Assembly: GCA_026387895.1 (NCBI GenBank)
Contig: JAPLKT010000138.1
Coordinates: 1 to 36,876 of the forward strand
Direction: 5' to 3'
DNA length: 36,876 bases
Origin: Gemmatimonadota bacterium
GTDB lineage: Bacteria > Gemmatimonadota > Gemmatimonadetes > Gemmatimonadales > Gemmatimonadaceae
Part shown: in pieces, positions 1 through 7,571 of the stretch
Layout: the number at the start of each line of letters is the position of its first letter
Position numbering within the stretch: position 1 is the stretch's first letter
Made by a program: the position numbers and the translations under genes
The notes under the pieces: generated by a model
What the model was told of the DNA's origin: nothing
What the model saw: only the letters and a program-made list of their open reading frames with translations
Database searches by the model: none

Positions 1-819
1 GAGTGCCTCGGCGAACTCCTTCGCAGTACTGAACCGATCGGCTGGCAGCTTTGATAACGCACGCTCAACCGCCGCTTCCACGTGCACGGGCGAGGATTTG
101 CGCAGCGTTGAAAGCAGCGCGGGATCTACAGTCATCAGCTTGGCCATGACCGCCTGCGCCGTCGTGCCAGTGTGCGGCGCCTCGCCGGCAATCATCTCGT
201 AGGTGACCGCCGCAAGCGAGTAGATATCGCTGCGCGCGTCGATCGCGCGGTCGCCAGCTGCCTGCTCCGGGCTCATGTAGTGCGGCGTGCCGAGGCTCAG
301 CCCCGTTTGTGTGACCCGCGCTCCACCGGCGTTCGACACGGCGAGTGCGATCCCGAAGTCGGCGACCACCGGCTGCCCGTCGTGGAGCAGAATGTTTTCT
401 GGCTTCAGGTCGCGATGAATGACCCCGTGCCGGTGCGCATAGTCGAGTGCGCCGGCGATCGCGATGGCGAGACGAATGGCCTCGTCGATGGGGAGCTGTT
501 TCTCGCGATCGAGGCGCGCACGCAACGTCTCGCCCGCGACGAACGGCATCACATAGAACAGGAGCCCGTCGGCCGCGCCCGAATCGAAGAGCGGCAGGAG
601 GTTCGGATGCTGGAGATTGGCCGTAACCTTGATTTCGGAGAGGAAGCGCTCGACGCCGAGCACTGCACCGAGTTCGGGCTTCAGGACCTTGAGCGCGACC
701 TGGCGGTCGTGCTTGAGATCGCGCGCGAGGTAGACGGTGGCCATCCCGCCCTCGCCCACGAGGCGATCGACGACGTAACGCCCGGTAAGTGCGGCGTTTA
801 GCTGCTCAGTGGTGTGCAT
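1..819 (-). CDS. Serine/threonine protein kinase, PknB type (C-terminus cut by window edge)
   Basis: This is a Hanks-type kinase that phosphorylates Ser/Thr on protein targets. 273 residues are visible and the frame stays open to base 1. The kinase domain starts at about residue 14. It has the Gly-rich loop GEGGMATV (22-29), the ATP-anchoring Lys44 in VALKVL, the catalytic loop HRDLKPEN (135-142), the metal-binding DFG (154-156) and the activation-segment end SPEQ (183-186), so all catalytic residues are present. The ATG at 819 was chosen because MHTTEQLNAALTGRY leads directly into the domain. In this family the missing C-terminus usually carries a membrane segment and a sensor or repeat domain, which cannot be judged here. 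The bacilliredoxin gene upstream lies on the same strand, 114 bases away, with an 11-bp tandem repeat in between, so the kinase may have its own promoter. Confidence 0.95.
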   Translation of the reverse strand, partial: MHTTEQLNAALTGRYVVDRLVGEGGMATVYLARDLKHDRQVALKVLKPELGAVLGVERFLSEIKVTANLQHPNLLPLFDSGAADGLLFYVMPFVAGETLRARLDREKQLPIDEAIRLAIAIAGALDYAHRHGVIHRDLKPENILLHDGQPVVADFGIALAVSNAGGARVTQTGLSLGTPHYMSPEQAAGDRAIDARSDIYSLAAVTYEMIAGEAPHTGTTAQAVMAKLMTVDPALLSTLRKSSPVHVEAAVERALSKLPADRFSTAKEFAEAL

Positions 820-869
820 GCAGGACAAGTTCGCGTCACGCGCACGAGCTGTCCAGCAGATGGTACGCT

Positions 870-935
870 AGCCGCGCACGAGCCGGGCACGAGCCGGGCA
901 CTAGCCGCGCACTAACCGCGCCCTAACCGCGCACT
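870..935. repeat. Six tandem copies of an 11-bp unit
   Basis: Six units follow one another without gaps: AGCCGCGCACG, AGCCGGGCACG, AGCCGGGCACT, AGCCGCGCACT, AACCGCGCCCT and AACCGCGCACT. The last unit runs into the stop codon of the bacilliredoxin gene (934-936). The array ends about 50 bases upstream of the kinase start on the minus strand. The 11-bp period is close to one helical turn. Its function is unknown. Confidence 0.85.
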
Positions 936-1368
936 AGACCGTGGGGCCGGCGGCGCAGTGCGTGTCAAAGGCGCCCACGAGATCCACGGCGATCTCCTGC
1001 GCCGTCCGCCCCTCGATCTGCCAGCGCTCGAGCATGAACACCACCTTGCCGTCCTTGAACATGCCAATCTGCGGCGAGCTCGGCGCGTACCCGGCGAAAT
1101 AGCCGCGGGCCTGGCGCGTCGCGTCAGCATCCTGGCCGGCAAAGACCGTGTAGGTATGGTCCGGCTTGGCCGTGTGTTGCATGGCAAAGGCGATCGCCGG
1201 GCGCGCATTGCGCGCGGCGCAGCCGCACACCGAGTTCACCACCACGAGAGCGGTGCCCTTCTGCTCCTTCAGCTTCGCATCTACATCAGCCGCCGTGCGC
1301 AACTCTTCCACGCCATGGCGCGTGAGTTCCTGCCGCATCGGGGTGACCATTCGTTCGTCGTACATCAT
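934..1368 (-). CDS. BrxA/BrxB family bacilliredoxin
   Basis: This is a thioredoxin-fold protein that reverses S-bacillithiolation of cytosolic proteins. The 144 residues match the length of Bacillus YphP/YqiW. The family signature is clear: an N-terminal MVTPMRQEL, the active site VNSVCGCAARNARP with Cys48-Gly-Cys50, then TVFAGQDADAT, SPQIGMFKDG, and the C-terminal FDTHC. Two adjacent ATGs (1366-1368 and 1363-1365) follow an AAGGAG ribosome site, and the first is used here. The gene starts 19 bases after the GroES-like gene and is probably cotranscribed with it. The family implies that the organism makes bacillithiol, but no bsh genes lie in this window. Confidence 0.93.
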   Translation of the reverse strand: MMYDERMVTPMRQELTRHGVEELRTAADVDAKLKEQKGTALVVVNSVCGCAARNARPAIAFAMQHTAKPDHTYTVFAGQDADATRQARGYFAGYAPSSPQIGMFKDGKVVFMLERWQIEGRTAQEIAVDLVGAFDTHCAAGPTV

Positions 1369-1387
1369 CGGGTCTCGCTCCTTGGGA

Positions 1388-1744
1388 TCAACGGGCTAAC
1401 GTCAAAATTGCGGCCTGCGGTACCACGAGAAAACGTTCGGTCTCAAAGGTGATCTCGACGGCCGCTTTCCGGAAAAACAGCGCGTAGTCGCCCACGCGCG
1501 CCTGCATAGGAACATAACGGGTATCCTTGCTTCCCGAGATGCGCCACGGTTCCTCGAAGTGCTCCTCGACCGCTGGGAGTGGCGTCCCGGGACCGGTGGC
1601 AACGACCGTCCCGCCCTGGACCGCCTGATTGTCCACCGCAGTCGCGGGAAGATACAGGCCGACCTTCGATCGCTCGTCCCCCTCTTCAACTTTGATCAAC
1701 ACGCGGTCTCCCACGACCAGCAACTGCTTGTCGCCATTACTCAT
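1388..1744 (-). CDS. GroES-like (Cpn10 family) protein
   Basis: Cpn10 proteins form the heptameric lid of the GroEL chaperonin. The 118-residue product keeps the family's opening strand (VVGDRVLIKVEE), a GLYLPATA stretch in the mobile-loop region, GTVVATGPG, and the closing region with VGDYALFF. An insert of about 20 residues between the last two (around PAVEEHFEEPWRISG) makes it longer than the usual 95-100 residues. No groEL lies beside it, so it is either a second, divergent copy or an orphan with another partner. It sits 20 bases downstream of the M24 peptidase gene and 19 upstream of the bacilliredoxin gene, in the same apparent operon. The fold is well supported; the partner is not known. 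Confidence 0.87.
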   Translation of the reverse strand: MSNGDKQLLVVGDRVLIKVEEGDERSKVGLYLPATAVDNQAVQGGTVVATGPGTPLPAVEEHFEEPWRISGSKDTRYVPMQARVGDYALFFRKAAVEITFETERFLVVPQAAILTLAR

Positions 1745-1764
1745 TCGTCAGTCTCCGTCGCGAT

Positions 1765-3162
1765 TTACTTGATCAGGAACAACCGGTCCTGCCGACGGAT
1801 CGCCCAACGCGGCTTACCGTCGGTACCCATCACCATATCCTCTTCCTGCGCCATGCGCACCGGCTGGCCACCCCACTCCGGCACGGGGGTCGTCGCCTGC
1901 AGCTCGATCGAGTACCACATGTTTGGGATGACCACCGCGTCGCCGCGGCCAGGAACGCCGTCCTGATAGTCCCACAGCCCAATCAACGGCCCGGCACCAT
2001 GCCCATGGAGGCCGATGGGGTGCGAGTACATCGTCCCATCAAGCCCACGCGCGCGGGCGCGTTCCAGGATTGACCTTAGAATCTGGTTCCCCGTCCGCCC
2101 CGGCTTGATCTCCTCCATGGCGAGATCCTGCATGCCATTGGCGTTCGCGAGCGCCTTCTTGAGCCCCGCCGGCGCGTCAGTCTCGCCCGGGAGCAACACG
2201 TACGCCATGTGCTGGGTATCGGTGTTCAGGCGCGCCGCGGTGATCCCCACATCACAGTGCAACACATCGCCGCGCTGAATAATGGGGTCCTCTCCCAACG
2301 CTTCGCTCGTCACCCCTTTTCGCTGCACCTCGATACTCGGCTGGAACCAGGTCCCAAGCCCCTGATCGTTCACGCGCTGACGCCACCACCACACGAGATC
2401 GCTGGTGCGCGTCTTCCCGGGAGTAATCACACGCGCTGAGAACATCTCTTGCGTCATTGCCCACACCAGCGTCTGCATCTTGGCGTAGAACGCCTCCTCC
2501 TCCGGCAGTCGACTGGCAATCAACTCGAGCGGAAGTCCTTCGGCGTCCTTAAACTTTGCGGCCCAAGCCGCACCCAGCGCGGCGGTCATGCCGTCCAGTT
2601 CACCGCTCGAGAGGCCATCGGTGAAGGCAAAGGTCCGCGAGCGATCGATGCCAATCACTTTCGGAGTCCGCTCCTCGATCACCTGCTTGAGCGCATTCCA
2701 CTGCTCGTCGCCCCACAGCTCCGCCTGGCCACCGCCAACCGCACCCGACGCAACGGCCTTGGTCGAGCGCCGTGCGGTGAACACCCCGCCCTGCGAGGTG
2801 CCACCCAAGGCAATGCGCTCCACGCACCGCGCGGCCGGCGCTTCCCCGCTCGCCGCGCACCGGTCGAAGAACACATAGATCGTGCGTCGACGCGCCGAAA
2901 ATGTCTCGGGCGCCACAATCGCCGAGAACACGGGGTCCTCATTGTATTCGCGCATGGGCACGACCCACAGGTCCACGCCGTGCTTGCGCATCAGCGCTGG
3001 CAGGAAGCTGTCGAGCCGCTTCTGCAGCCACTGCTGCTGCATCGCAGCCTGTTCGCGCAGGGTGCCAAAGGGGCGTTCGGCCAAACGCGCGGACGCGCCC
3101 TGCGCCGCGACCATCGACGGCACAAGCAGCAGCGCACGGAACCAGCGAGTGGAGAAAATCAT
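1765..3162 (-). CDS. Exported M24 family metallopeptidase (Xaa-Pro aminopeptidase-like)
   Basis: M24 enzymes are dimetal peptidases of the pita-bread fold, commonly removing N-terminal residues ahead of proline. The product has a Sec signal peptide (hydrophobic core RALLLVPSMVAA), an N-terminal creatinase-like domain, and a C-terminal catalytic domain. Ligand candidates are Asp in HCDVGI (about 307), Asp in LNTDTQH (about 318), His in HPIGLHGHG (about 385), Glu in IELQ (about 419) and Glu in QEEDM (about 442). The ATG at 3162 is preferred because GAGGA lies 7 bases upstream and the signal peptide starts there; an in-frame ATG at 3192 adds 10 residues but has no ribosome site. Substrate specificity cannot be read from the sequence. 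Confidence 0.9.
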   Translation of the reverse strand: MIFSTRWFRALLLVPSMVAAQGASARLAERPFGTLREQAAMQQQWLQKRLDSFLPALMRKHGVDLWVVPMREYNEDPVFSAIVAPETFSARRRTIYVFFDRCAASGEAPAARCVERIALGGTSQGGVFTARRSTKAVASGAVGGGQAELWGDEQWNALKQVIEERTPKVIGIDRSRTFAFTDGLSSGELDGMTAALGAAWAAKFKDAEGLPLELIASRLPEEEAFYAKMQTLVWAMTQEMFSARVITPGKTRTSDLVWWWRQRVNDQGLGTWFQPSIEVQRKGVTSEALGEDPIIQRGDVLHCDVGITAARLNTDTQHMAYVLLPGETDAPAGLKKALANANGMQDLAMEEIKPGRTGNQILRSILERARARGLDGTMYSHPIGLHGHGAGPLIGLWDYQDGVPGRGDAVVIPNMWYSIELQATTPVPEWGGQPVRMAQEEDMVMGTDGKPRWAIRRQDRLFLIK

Positions 3163-3195
3163 GGGTATCCTCGATCGGAAGGGCGAAATCATAGC

Positions 3196-3687
3196 TCAGG
3201 GTTCGCGAGCGGCTGGCACGAGTCGGCGCACGATGCGCACGACAACCGCCAGCACGAGGGTGAACAGCAGAATCCCTGCCACGCGCACAACCAGCACGCG
3301 CGTCGCGGTCGGGAGCCAATCGCTGAACTCAGCCATCTGCGCGCCGAGCGGTTCGAGCCCCAGTGTCGTGAGGGCGAGACTCACCACGATCTCGGTGCCA
3401 GACTCAAGCACCGCAAAGAGTGGTGCGCGCCACAACCAACTGCGAAGCGTGTAGTTCCCGATGTGCCAAGTGAGCATCAGGAAGAGGACGGTCATTCCTA
3501 CGAGAAAGGTACCGCCGACCCAGAGGTAGCTGGCGGGCGCCCCGTGTGTGAAGGTGTACGAGCGCCAGAGGCGCAGCACGAGCCCGGTGACGAGCGCCAT
3601 CTGCGGAAGCGACAGCGACAGGCGACGCAGTGCCGCCGGATCCTCCAGCTTCCACGCAATGCTGCGCCGCGGAAAAAACTCCGTCAC
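3196..3687 (-). CDS. Small multi-pass membrane protein, function unknown
   Basis: The 163-residue product has three or four hydrophobic segments. The clearest are near SYLWVGGTFLVGMTVLFLML, APLFAVLESGTEIVVSLAL and VRVAGILLFTLVLAVVVRIV, and a basic tail (RRLVPAAREP) follows the last. I do not recognise a family. The start is taken as the GTG at 3687 because it overlaps the esterase stop codon as GTGA, which implies translational coupling. A longer reading to 3810 would run far into the esterase gene and gives an unlikely Cys/Arg-rich leader. Its place between two exported hydrolases suggests an envelope role, but that is inference only. Confidence 0.65.
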   Translation of the reverse strand: MTEFFPRRSIAWKLEDPAALRRLSLSLPQMALVTGLVLRLWRSYTFTHGAPASYLWVGGTFLVGMTVLFLMLTWHIGNYTLRSWLWRAPLFAVLESGTEIVVSLALTTLGLEPLGAQMAEFSDWLPTATRVLVVRVAGILLFTLVLAVVVRIVRRLVPAAREP

Positions 3688-4700
3688 TTCGCAATCACTC
3701 CCGCAAGGAAGCGGAGGCTCTCCCCCACATGCGCACGCCAGTACGGCCAATTGTGTGTTCCGGGCCACTCGTGGTATTGCACCGGAACACCGGAGCGCTC
3801 GGCGTCCCACCGAAACGCGCGGGACTGGTCAGCATAGGGATCGTCGACCCCGACGTCCGCAAAGAGCACAGGGATCTGCCCCTTGGCTGCAACGAGACGC
3901 TGCAGACGTCGTGCCGGGTCCCGCGACCACCAGCCCGTGCTGTCACGCCCGAAGACCTTCGGCACTGTCGCGAAGTTCTTAGCCCACGCGAGTTCTCCAA
4001 ACGGTGCCTCGCCACTCGCGTAGCGCGGTGGCGCCTGGAACGGATGCGCGCCGGTGTACAGCGGCGACAGCACGCCCGAGTGAGACGCGGCGGCGGCGAA
4101 GACGGCAGGATAGCCCAGCGCTAGCACGAACGACCCGTAGCCACCCATCGAGAGCCCTGCAATCCCGCGGTGCGCGCGGTCCGCCTTCGTGCGGAATGTG
4201 CGGTCGCTCCACTGCACGAGATCGTGGGCGATATAGTCGTCGTAGTGGCCCCACGGCACGCAGAACGTGCTCGGATCCTCCTTCGAGTACTTCCCCGCCT
4301 TGCACTGGTCGACGGTGATCAGGACGTTCCAGGTGGTGTACCAGCTGTCGTCGCCGTCGGGCATCACCAGAATCATCTCGGGCGCACCCGTGGCCACGAG
4401 CGAATCCATGGCAAGCTGGATGCGCCCAAGCGTCGTCCAATTCGTCTCGTCGCCACCTACACCATGCAGATAATAGGCCACCGGATACCGGCGGTTCTGC
4501 TGTGTGTCGTACGATGGCGGGAGATAGACCACCACCGACTTCTTCCCGCCGAGCGCCTGCGACCAGAGGGTATCAGTCAGGACGCGGCCATGGGGCACAT
4601 TTTCCGAGGCGCTCTGCGCCCCCACGCGCGCGACCGTGAGCAGTGCCCCTCCCACCAGGAGCGCACACCGGATCAGCCGACGCACGCGCACAGTGTTCAC
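3684..4700 (-). CDS. Exported alpha/beta-hydrolase, esterase D/A family
   Basis: This is a PF00756-type esterase, the fold of S-formylglutathione hydrolase, tributyrin esterase and enterochelin esterase. Numbering is from the GTG at 4700 (338 aa). A signal peptide (RCALLVGGALLTVARVGAQS) is followed by VYLPPSYD and YLHGVGGDETNW (oxyanion region). The catalytic residues are the nucleophile Ser184 in GLSMGG, an Asp near 286 in GVDDPY, and His316 in GTHNWPYW. The GTG overlaps the RidA stop codon as GTGA; an ATG at 4718 would add six residues. Its own stop overlaps the next gene in the same way, so three genes are coupled. The natural substrate is unknown. Confidence 0.88.
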   Translation of the reverse strand: MNTVRVRRLIRCALLVGGALLTVARVGAQSASENVPHGRVLTDTLWSQALGGKKSVVVYLPPSYDTQQNRRYPVAYYLHGVGGDETNWTTLGRIQLAMDSLVATGAPEMILVMPDGDDSWYTTWNVLITVDQCKAGKYSKEDPSTFCVPWGHYDDYIAHDLVQWSDRTFRTKADRAHRGIAGLSMGGYGSFVLALGYPAVFAAAASHSGVLSPLYTGAHPFQAPPRYASGEAPFGELAWAKNFATVPKVFGRDSTGWWSRDPARRLQRLVAAKGQIPVLFADVGVDDPYADQSRAFRWDAERSGVPVQYHEWPGTHNWPYWRAHVGESLRFLAGVIAK

Positions 4701-5158
4701 TTCACCGTCGCCATGCACTCAATCTCAAGCCGCGCATTCAACGCGAGCCCGCTCGTGCCGAAGGCGCTGCGTGCCGGAAACTTCCCGTTGGAGAAGAAGG
4801 TCTTGTACACCTCGTTCATTGCGTCCCACTCCTTCATGTCGGCCATGAACACGGTGCACTTCACCACGTGCTCCATGTCGCTCCCCGTCTTCTCGAGCAC
4901 GTCCTTGATGTTCAACATGATCTGCTTGGTCTCGGCGGCAATCCCGCCCGGCACCACGCTCCCAGCAGCGCTCGGCCCCGTCCCCACCTGACCCGCGAGA
5001 TACAGCATGTTGCCCACTCGCACGGCGGGCGAGAACGGACGCGTCGTGGGACCGTATGGCTGCAGAAATTCCGGCTTGGGCGCGGCCGCATTCTGTGACG
5101 AGGCGGCACGTGGTGTCACGCACAGCACGAGGGCGAACAGTACGAGAGAACGCGTCAT
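4697..5158 (-). CDS. RidA (YjgF/UK114) family protein with signal peptide
   Basis: RidA proteins are trimeric enamine/imine deaminases that detoxify reactive products of PLP enzymes. The 153-residue product contains the family core VGNMLYLAGQVG, a DVLEKTGSDMEHVVKCTVF stretch, and FPARSAF, whose Arg aligns with the catalytic Arg of E. coli RidA. It ends with LEIECMATV. Unlike typical cytosolic RidA (about 130 aa), it starts with an apparent Sec signal peptide (MTRSLVLFALVLCVTPRAAS), which suggests export. The ATG at 5158 has GGAG 8 bases upstream. A longer frame to 5470 exists but runs antiparallel-free through lepB and is not credible. It lies 23 bases after lepB and overlaps the esterase start. 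Confidence 0.88.
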   Translation of the reverse strand: MTRSLVLFALVLCVTPRAASSQNAAAPKPEFLQPYGPTTRPFSPAVRVGNMLYLAGQVGTGPSAAGSVVPGGIAAETKQIMLNIKDVLEKTGSDMEHVVKCTVFMADMKEWDAMNEVYKTFFSNGKFPARSAFGTSGLALNARLEIECMATVK

Positions 5159-5181
5159 GGCTCTGCTCCGAGTGGGGAGAG

Positions 5182-5973
5182 TTAGCGGATCATGTGGCCG
5201 AGACGACCCCAGCGGATGTCGGAGATAAACGACACCGGCCGATCGCTCGACTCCTGCGGCACGTACGAGTAGTACACAAACAGCGGACGACCGCGGACGT
5301 TCCCGCGCGGCACAAAGCCCCAGAAGCGGCTGTCCTTTGAGTCGTAGCGATTGTCCCCCATCATCCAGTAGTGCGTCGGCGGCACCACCAGTGGCCCCCA
5401 GGTATCGACCGAGTGCTGCTCCGGCGCCGAGCCGAAGCGGCTGTTCTTCAGACCAAGCGGTTTCTGCCAATCGAAGTTCGGCACGACCATCGAGCCGTCA
5501 CCCGGCGTTTGGTCCGCCGAGGCAAATCCCTGTCGCTGTGCCTGTCCGTTGATGTACACCACGCCCTCGCGACCGTAAATCGTGTCGCCCGGCATGCCGA
5601 TCAGGCGCTTCACAAGAATCGGCGTGGGATCATCGCCATTGTCTGCCTGATACGGCGACACAAACACCACCACGTCACCCCGCAACGGATCGGCGTAGCC
5701 CGGCAGGTTGATGTTGGTGTACGGAATGTTCGGACCAAAACGCAGTTTGTTCACGAACAGCCAGTCACCGATGAGCATCGTCGGAATCATGGATCCCGAC
5801 GGAATCCGAAACGCCTCGACGAAGAAGGTGCGCAACACCAGAAAGAGCGCCACCGTCCCGGCGAGCGATTTGACGTGCTCCCAAACAGTACGACCGAAGT
5901 TTCCGGAGCTCGCGCTCTTTCCGCTGCGTGCAGTAGCGACGGTTCCCTTCTTTGCGGGTGCTTTTTTGGCCAC
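5182..5973 (-). CDS. lepB: Signal peptidase I
   Basis: Signal peptidase I cleaves Sec and Tat signal peptides on the outer face of the inner membrane. The 263-residue product has a basic Lys/Ala-rich cytosolic leader, one membrane segment (SLAGTVALFLVLRTFFVEAF) and the S26 boxes. These are the nucleophile Ser61 in IPSGSMIPT, the general base Lys122 in VKRLIGMPGD, and the late box MMGDNRYDSKDSRFWGFV. The start is a GTG at 5973 with no good Shine-Dalgarno. It heads a run of genes of which at least three downstream members carry signal peptides and are likely clients. The SWIB terminator at 6105-6140 insulates it from the gene upstream. Confidence 0.96.
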   Translation of the reverse strand: MAKKAPAKKGTVATARSGKSASSGNFGRTVWEHVKSLAGTVALFLVLRTFFVEAFRIPSGSMIPTMLIGDWLFVNKLRFGPNIPYTNINLPGYADPLRGDVVVFVSPYQADNGDDPTPILVKRLIGMPGDTIYGREGVVYINGQAQRQGFASADQTPGDGSMVVPNFDWQKPLGLKNSRFGSAPEQHSVDTWGPLVVPPTHYWMMGDNRYDSKDSRFWGFVPRGNVRGRPLFVYYSYVPQESSDRPVSFISDIRWGRLGHMIR

Positions 5974-6104
5974 GACGAGTATGAATGGCGGAGTGATGGA
6001 GCGCTCGCGACCCGTGCGACGCCAACGGCGCGCGCGATGCCACGCCCACGGAATCTGCCCTACGGAACGCTGTGGGAAAAGGTTCCACGCCCACGAACCA
6101 GAGG

Positions 6105-6140
6105 CAAGCGGGGCGCACCCCGAAGGATGCGCCCCGCTTG
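6105..6140 (-). terminator. UUCG-capped hairpin after the SWIB gene
   Basis: A perfect 13-bp inverted repeat (CAAGCGGGGCGCA / TGCGCCCCGCTTG) extends inward on the minus strand by two G-C pairs and a U-G pair to a UUCG tetraloop, giving a 16-bp stem. It lies about 22 bases past the SWIB stop codon. There is no U-tract, so it may act with another factor or as a 3'-end stabiliser. Confidence 0.75.
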
Positions 6141-6162
6141 GACGACCGAGAAACCGGTCGGC

Positions 6163-6498
6163 TTACTTGACGTGCTTGGAAACTTCGGCCGTCATCTTGA
6201 ACATGTTGATCTGCTTCCCGCCGAGCACTGCCTTGAGCTTCTCGTCCGGGTTGATCATGCGGCGGTTCTTCTGATCCTGGCAGCCGTTCTTCTTGATGTA
6301 CGCCCAGAGCTTCTTGGTGAGCTCGGTGCGCGGCAGCGGGCTCGCGCCCACGATCTGCGCAAGCGCGGCGTCCGGCGTGACCGGCTTCATGAAAGCGGCG
6401 TTCGGCGTGCGCTTCGCAGCCTTCTTCACGACCTTCTTCGCGACTTTCTTCACGGCCTTCTTCGCGACCTTCTTTGCAGCCTTCTTCTTGGCAGCCAT
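6163..6498 (-). CDS. SWIB/MDM2-domain protein with histone H1-like basic tail
   Basis: The 111-residue product has two parts. Residues 1-30 are an Ala/Lys repeat of the AKK/VKK kind (MAAKKKAAKKVAKKAVKKVA), like bacterial H1-type histones, and should bind DNA without sequence preference. Residues 35-111 match the SWIB fold: ELTKKLWAYIKKNGCQDQKNRRMINPDEKLKAVLGGKQINMFKM. SWIB domains occur in eukaryotic chromatin remodellers, in Chlamydia (also fused to topoisomerase I) and in various other bacteria. The ATG at 6498 has GGAG 8 bases upstream; an upstream extension to 6564 lacks a ribosome site. It is a single-gene unit with its own terminator. A nucleoid-associated role is inferred. Confidence 0.92.
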   Translation of the reverse strand: MAAKKKAAKKVAKKAVKKVAKKVVKKAAKRTPNAAFMKPVTPDAALAQIVGASPLPRTELTKKLWAYIKKNGCQDQKNRRMINPDEKLKAVLGGKQINMFKMTAEVSKHVK

Positions 6499-6653
6499 CG
6501 AGAATCTCCTCGAAAGGATGAAGTGATGCAACGCGTGCGATTCAATAACCACACGCTCCAACACCTCGAAAGTAATTGTTCCACCAGAGAGCGCAATAGG
6601 CAGTTTCCCTCGACCGCCTCTCTAAGAATCGCCGAAATCGCGAAAATCCTCCT

Positions 6654-7571
6654 CTAGCGCGCCTCGAGCGACTCCAATAAACGGAGCATTCGCACGTCCG
6701 CCGGGTCTGCAGAAATGTCCTCATCCACGACCTCCGACCGCTCCGATGGTGTCTCGAGAATGAGCGGAATCTCCTCTGAAAACGGGTCCGCGAGCAACCA
6801 ACCGAAGCACGCCACACCAATGGCGCCCTCGCCGATCAGTGCGTGGCGATCCTTGTTCGATCCGAAGGGATGCTGACTGTCGTTCAGATGCAAGAATGCG
6901 GGACGCTCGCCAATCGTCGCAACGAACGATTCCAGCACCTCCCGCTGTGCCGCGGCAGAACTCGCGATGTCGTGACCGCTCGCAAAAAGGTGGCACGTAT
7001 CAAGCCCGTAGCCGGTGCGATGCCGCAGGTTCTTCGGCACGCGCGCCAGCATGCGCGCGATCTCCGCGGCCGAACGACCCATCGTCCGTCCGGCCCCTGC
7101 GGTGTTCTCAATCAGCAGTCGCGTGCCGCTCGCGGTCTCGGGCACGAGCTCGAGCGCACGGGTAATGGCGTCGCCGACTTGATCGCAGGCGACATCAGGA
7201 TCGCCATCGCCCGCCGACCCGGGATGAAAACAAAACCCACCCACACCGAGCGCGGTGCTGCGTTCGAGTTCCTTCGCTAACCCACTCGCCGCACGCGTCG
7301 CCTTCACCTCCTCCGGCGACGCGGTGTTCAGCACATACGCCCCGTGCACCAGCACATGCCGCGGCTGGATCCCCGCCGCGTCGAGCGCGGCCTGGAAGGC
7401 CGCCGCACGACTGGGCTTGATCGTGACCTTCTCGTTGTAATACGTCGGCGGCGCCGTAAAGAGCTGCATCGCGCGCGCACCGGCGCTCCCCGCGCGCTGC
7501 ACGGCCTGTACGATGCCCCCCGCATCACTCGGGTGAACGCCGAGGAAGCGCGGGCTCACCGATGGCGTCAC
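6654..7571 (-). CDS. nfo: Endonuclease IV (AP endonuclease, deoxyribonuclease IV)
   Basis: This enzyme incises DNA 5' to abasic sites in base excision repair, using three metal ions in a TIM barrel. The 305 residues show the AP2Ec signatures: LGVHPSDAGG at the N-terminus, VHGAYVLN, FHPGSAGDGD, LIENTAGAGRTMG, GYGLDTCHLFASGHD, and HLNDSQHPFGSNKDRHALIGEG, with the last Glu in LILETP. These supply the expected His, Glu and Asp metal ligands. The start is a GTG at 7571 whose GTGA overlaps the stop of the receiver-HisKA gene, so the two are coupled. The intergenic stretch to the SWIB gene (6499-6653) holds no further gene that I can see. Confidence 0.93.
   Translation of the reverse strand: MTPSVSPRFLGVHPSDAGGIVQAVQRAGSAGARAMQLFTAPPTYYNEKVTIKPSRAAAFQAALDAAGIQPRHVLVHGAYVLNTASPEEVKATRAASGLAKELERSTALGVGGFCFHPGSAGDGDPDVACDQVGDAITRALELVPETASGTRLLIENTAGAGRTMGRSAAEIARMLARVPKNLRHRTGYGLDTCHLFASGHDIASSAAAQREVLESFVATIGERPAFLHLNDSQHPFGSNKDRHALIGEGAIGVACFGWLLADPFSEEIPLILETPSERSEVVDEDISADPADVRMLRLLESLEAR

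Noticed and set aside
172-801. 209-codon plus-strand frame at the left edge
   Set aside because: It is the reverse of a complete kinase catalytic domain (HRDLKPEN, DFG), which is the real gene.
2449-3837. 462-codon plus-strand frame opposite the M24 peptidase and membrane protein genes
   Set aside because: No domain and shadow composition; the minus strand carries a signal peptide and metal ligands.
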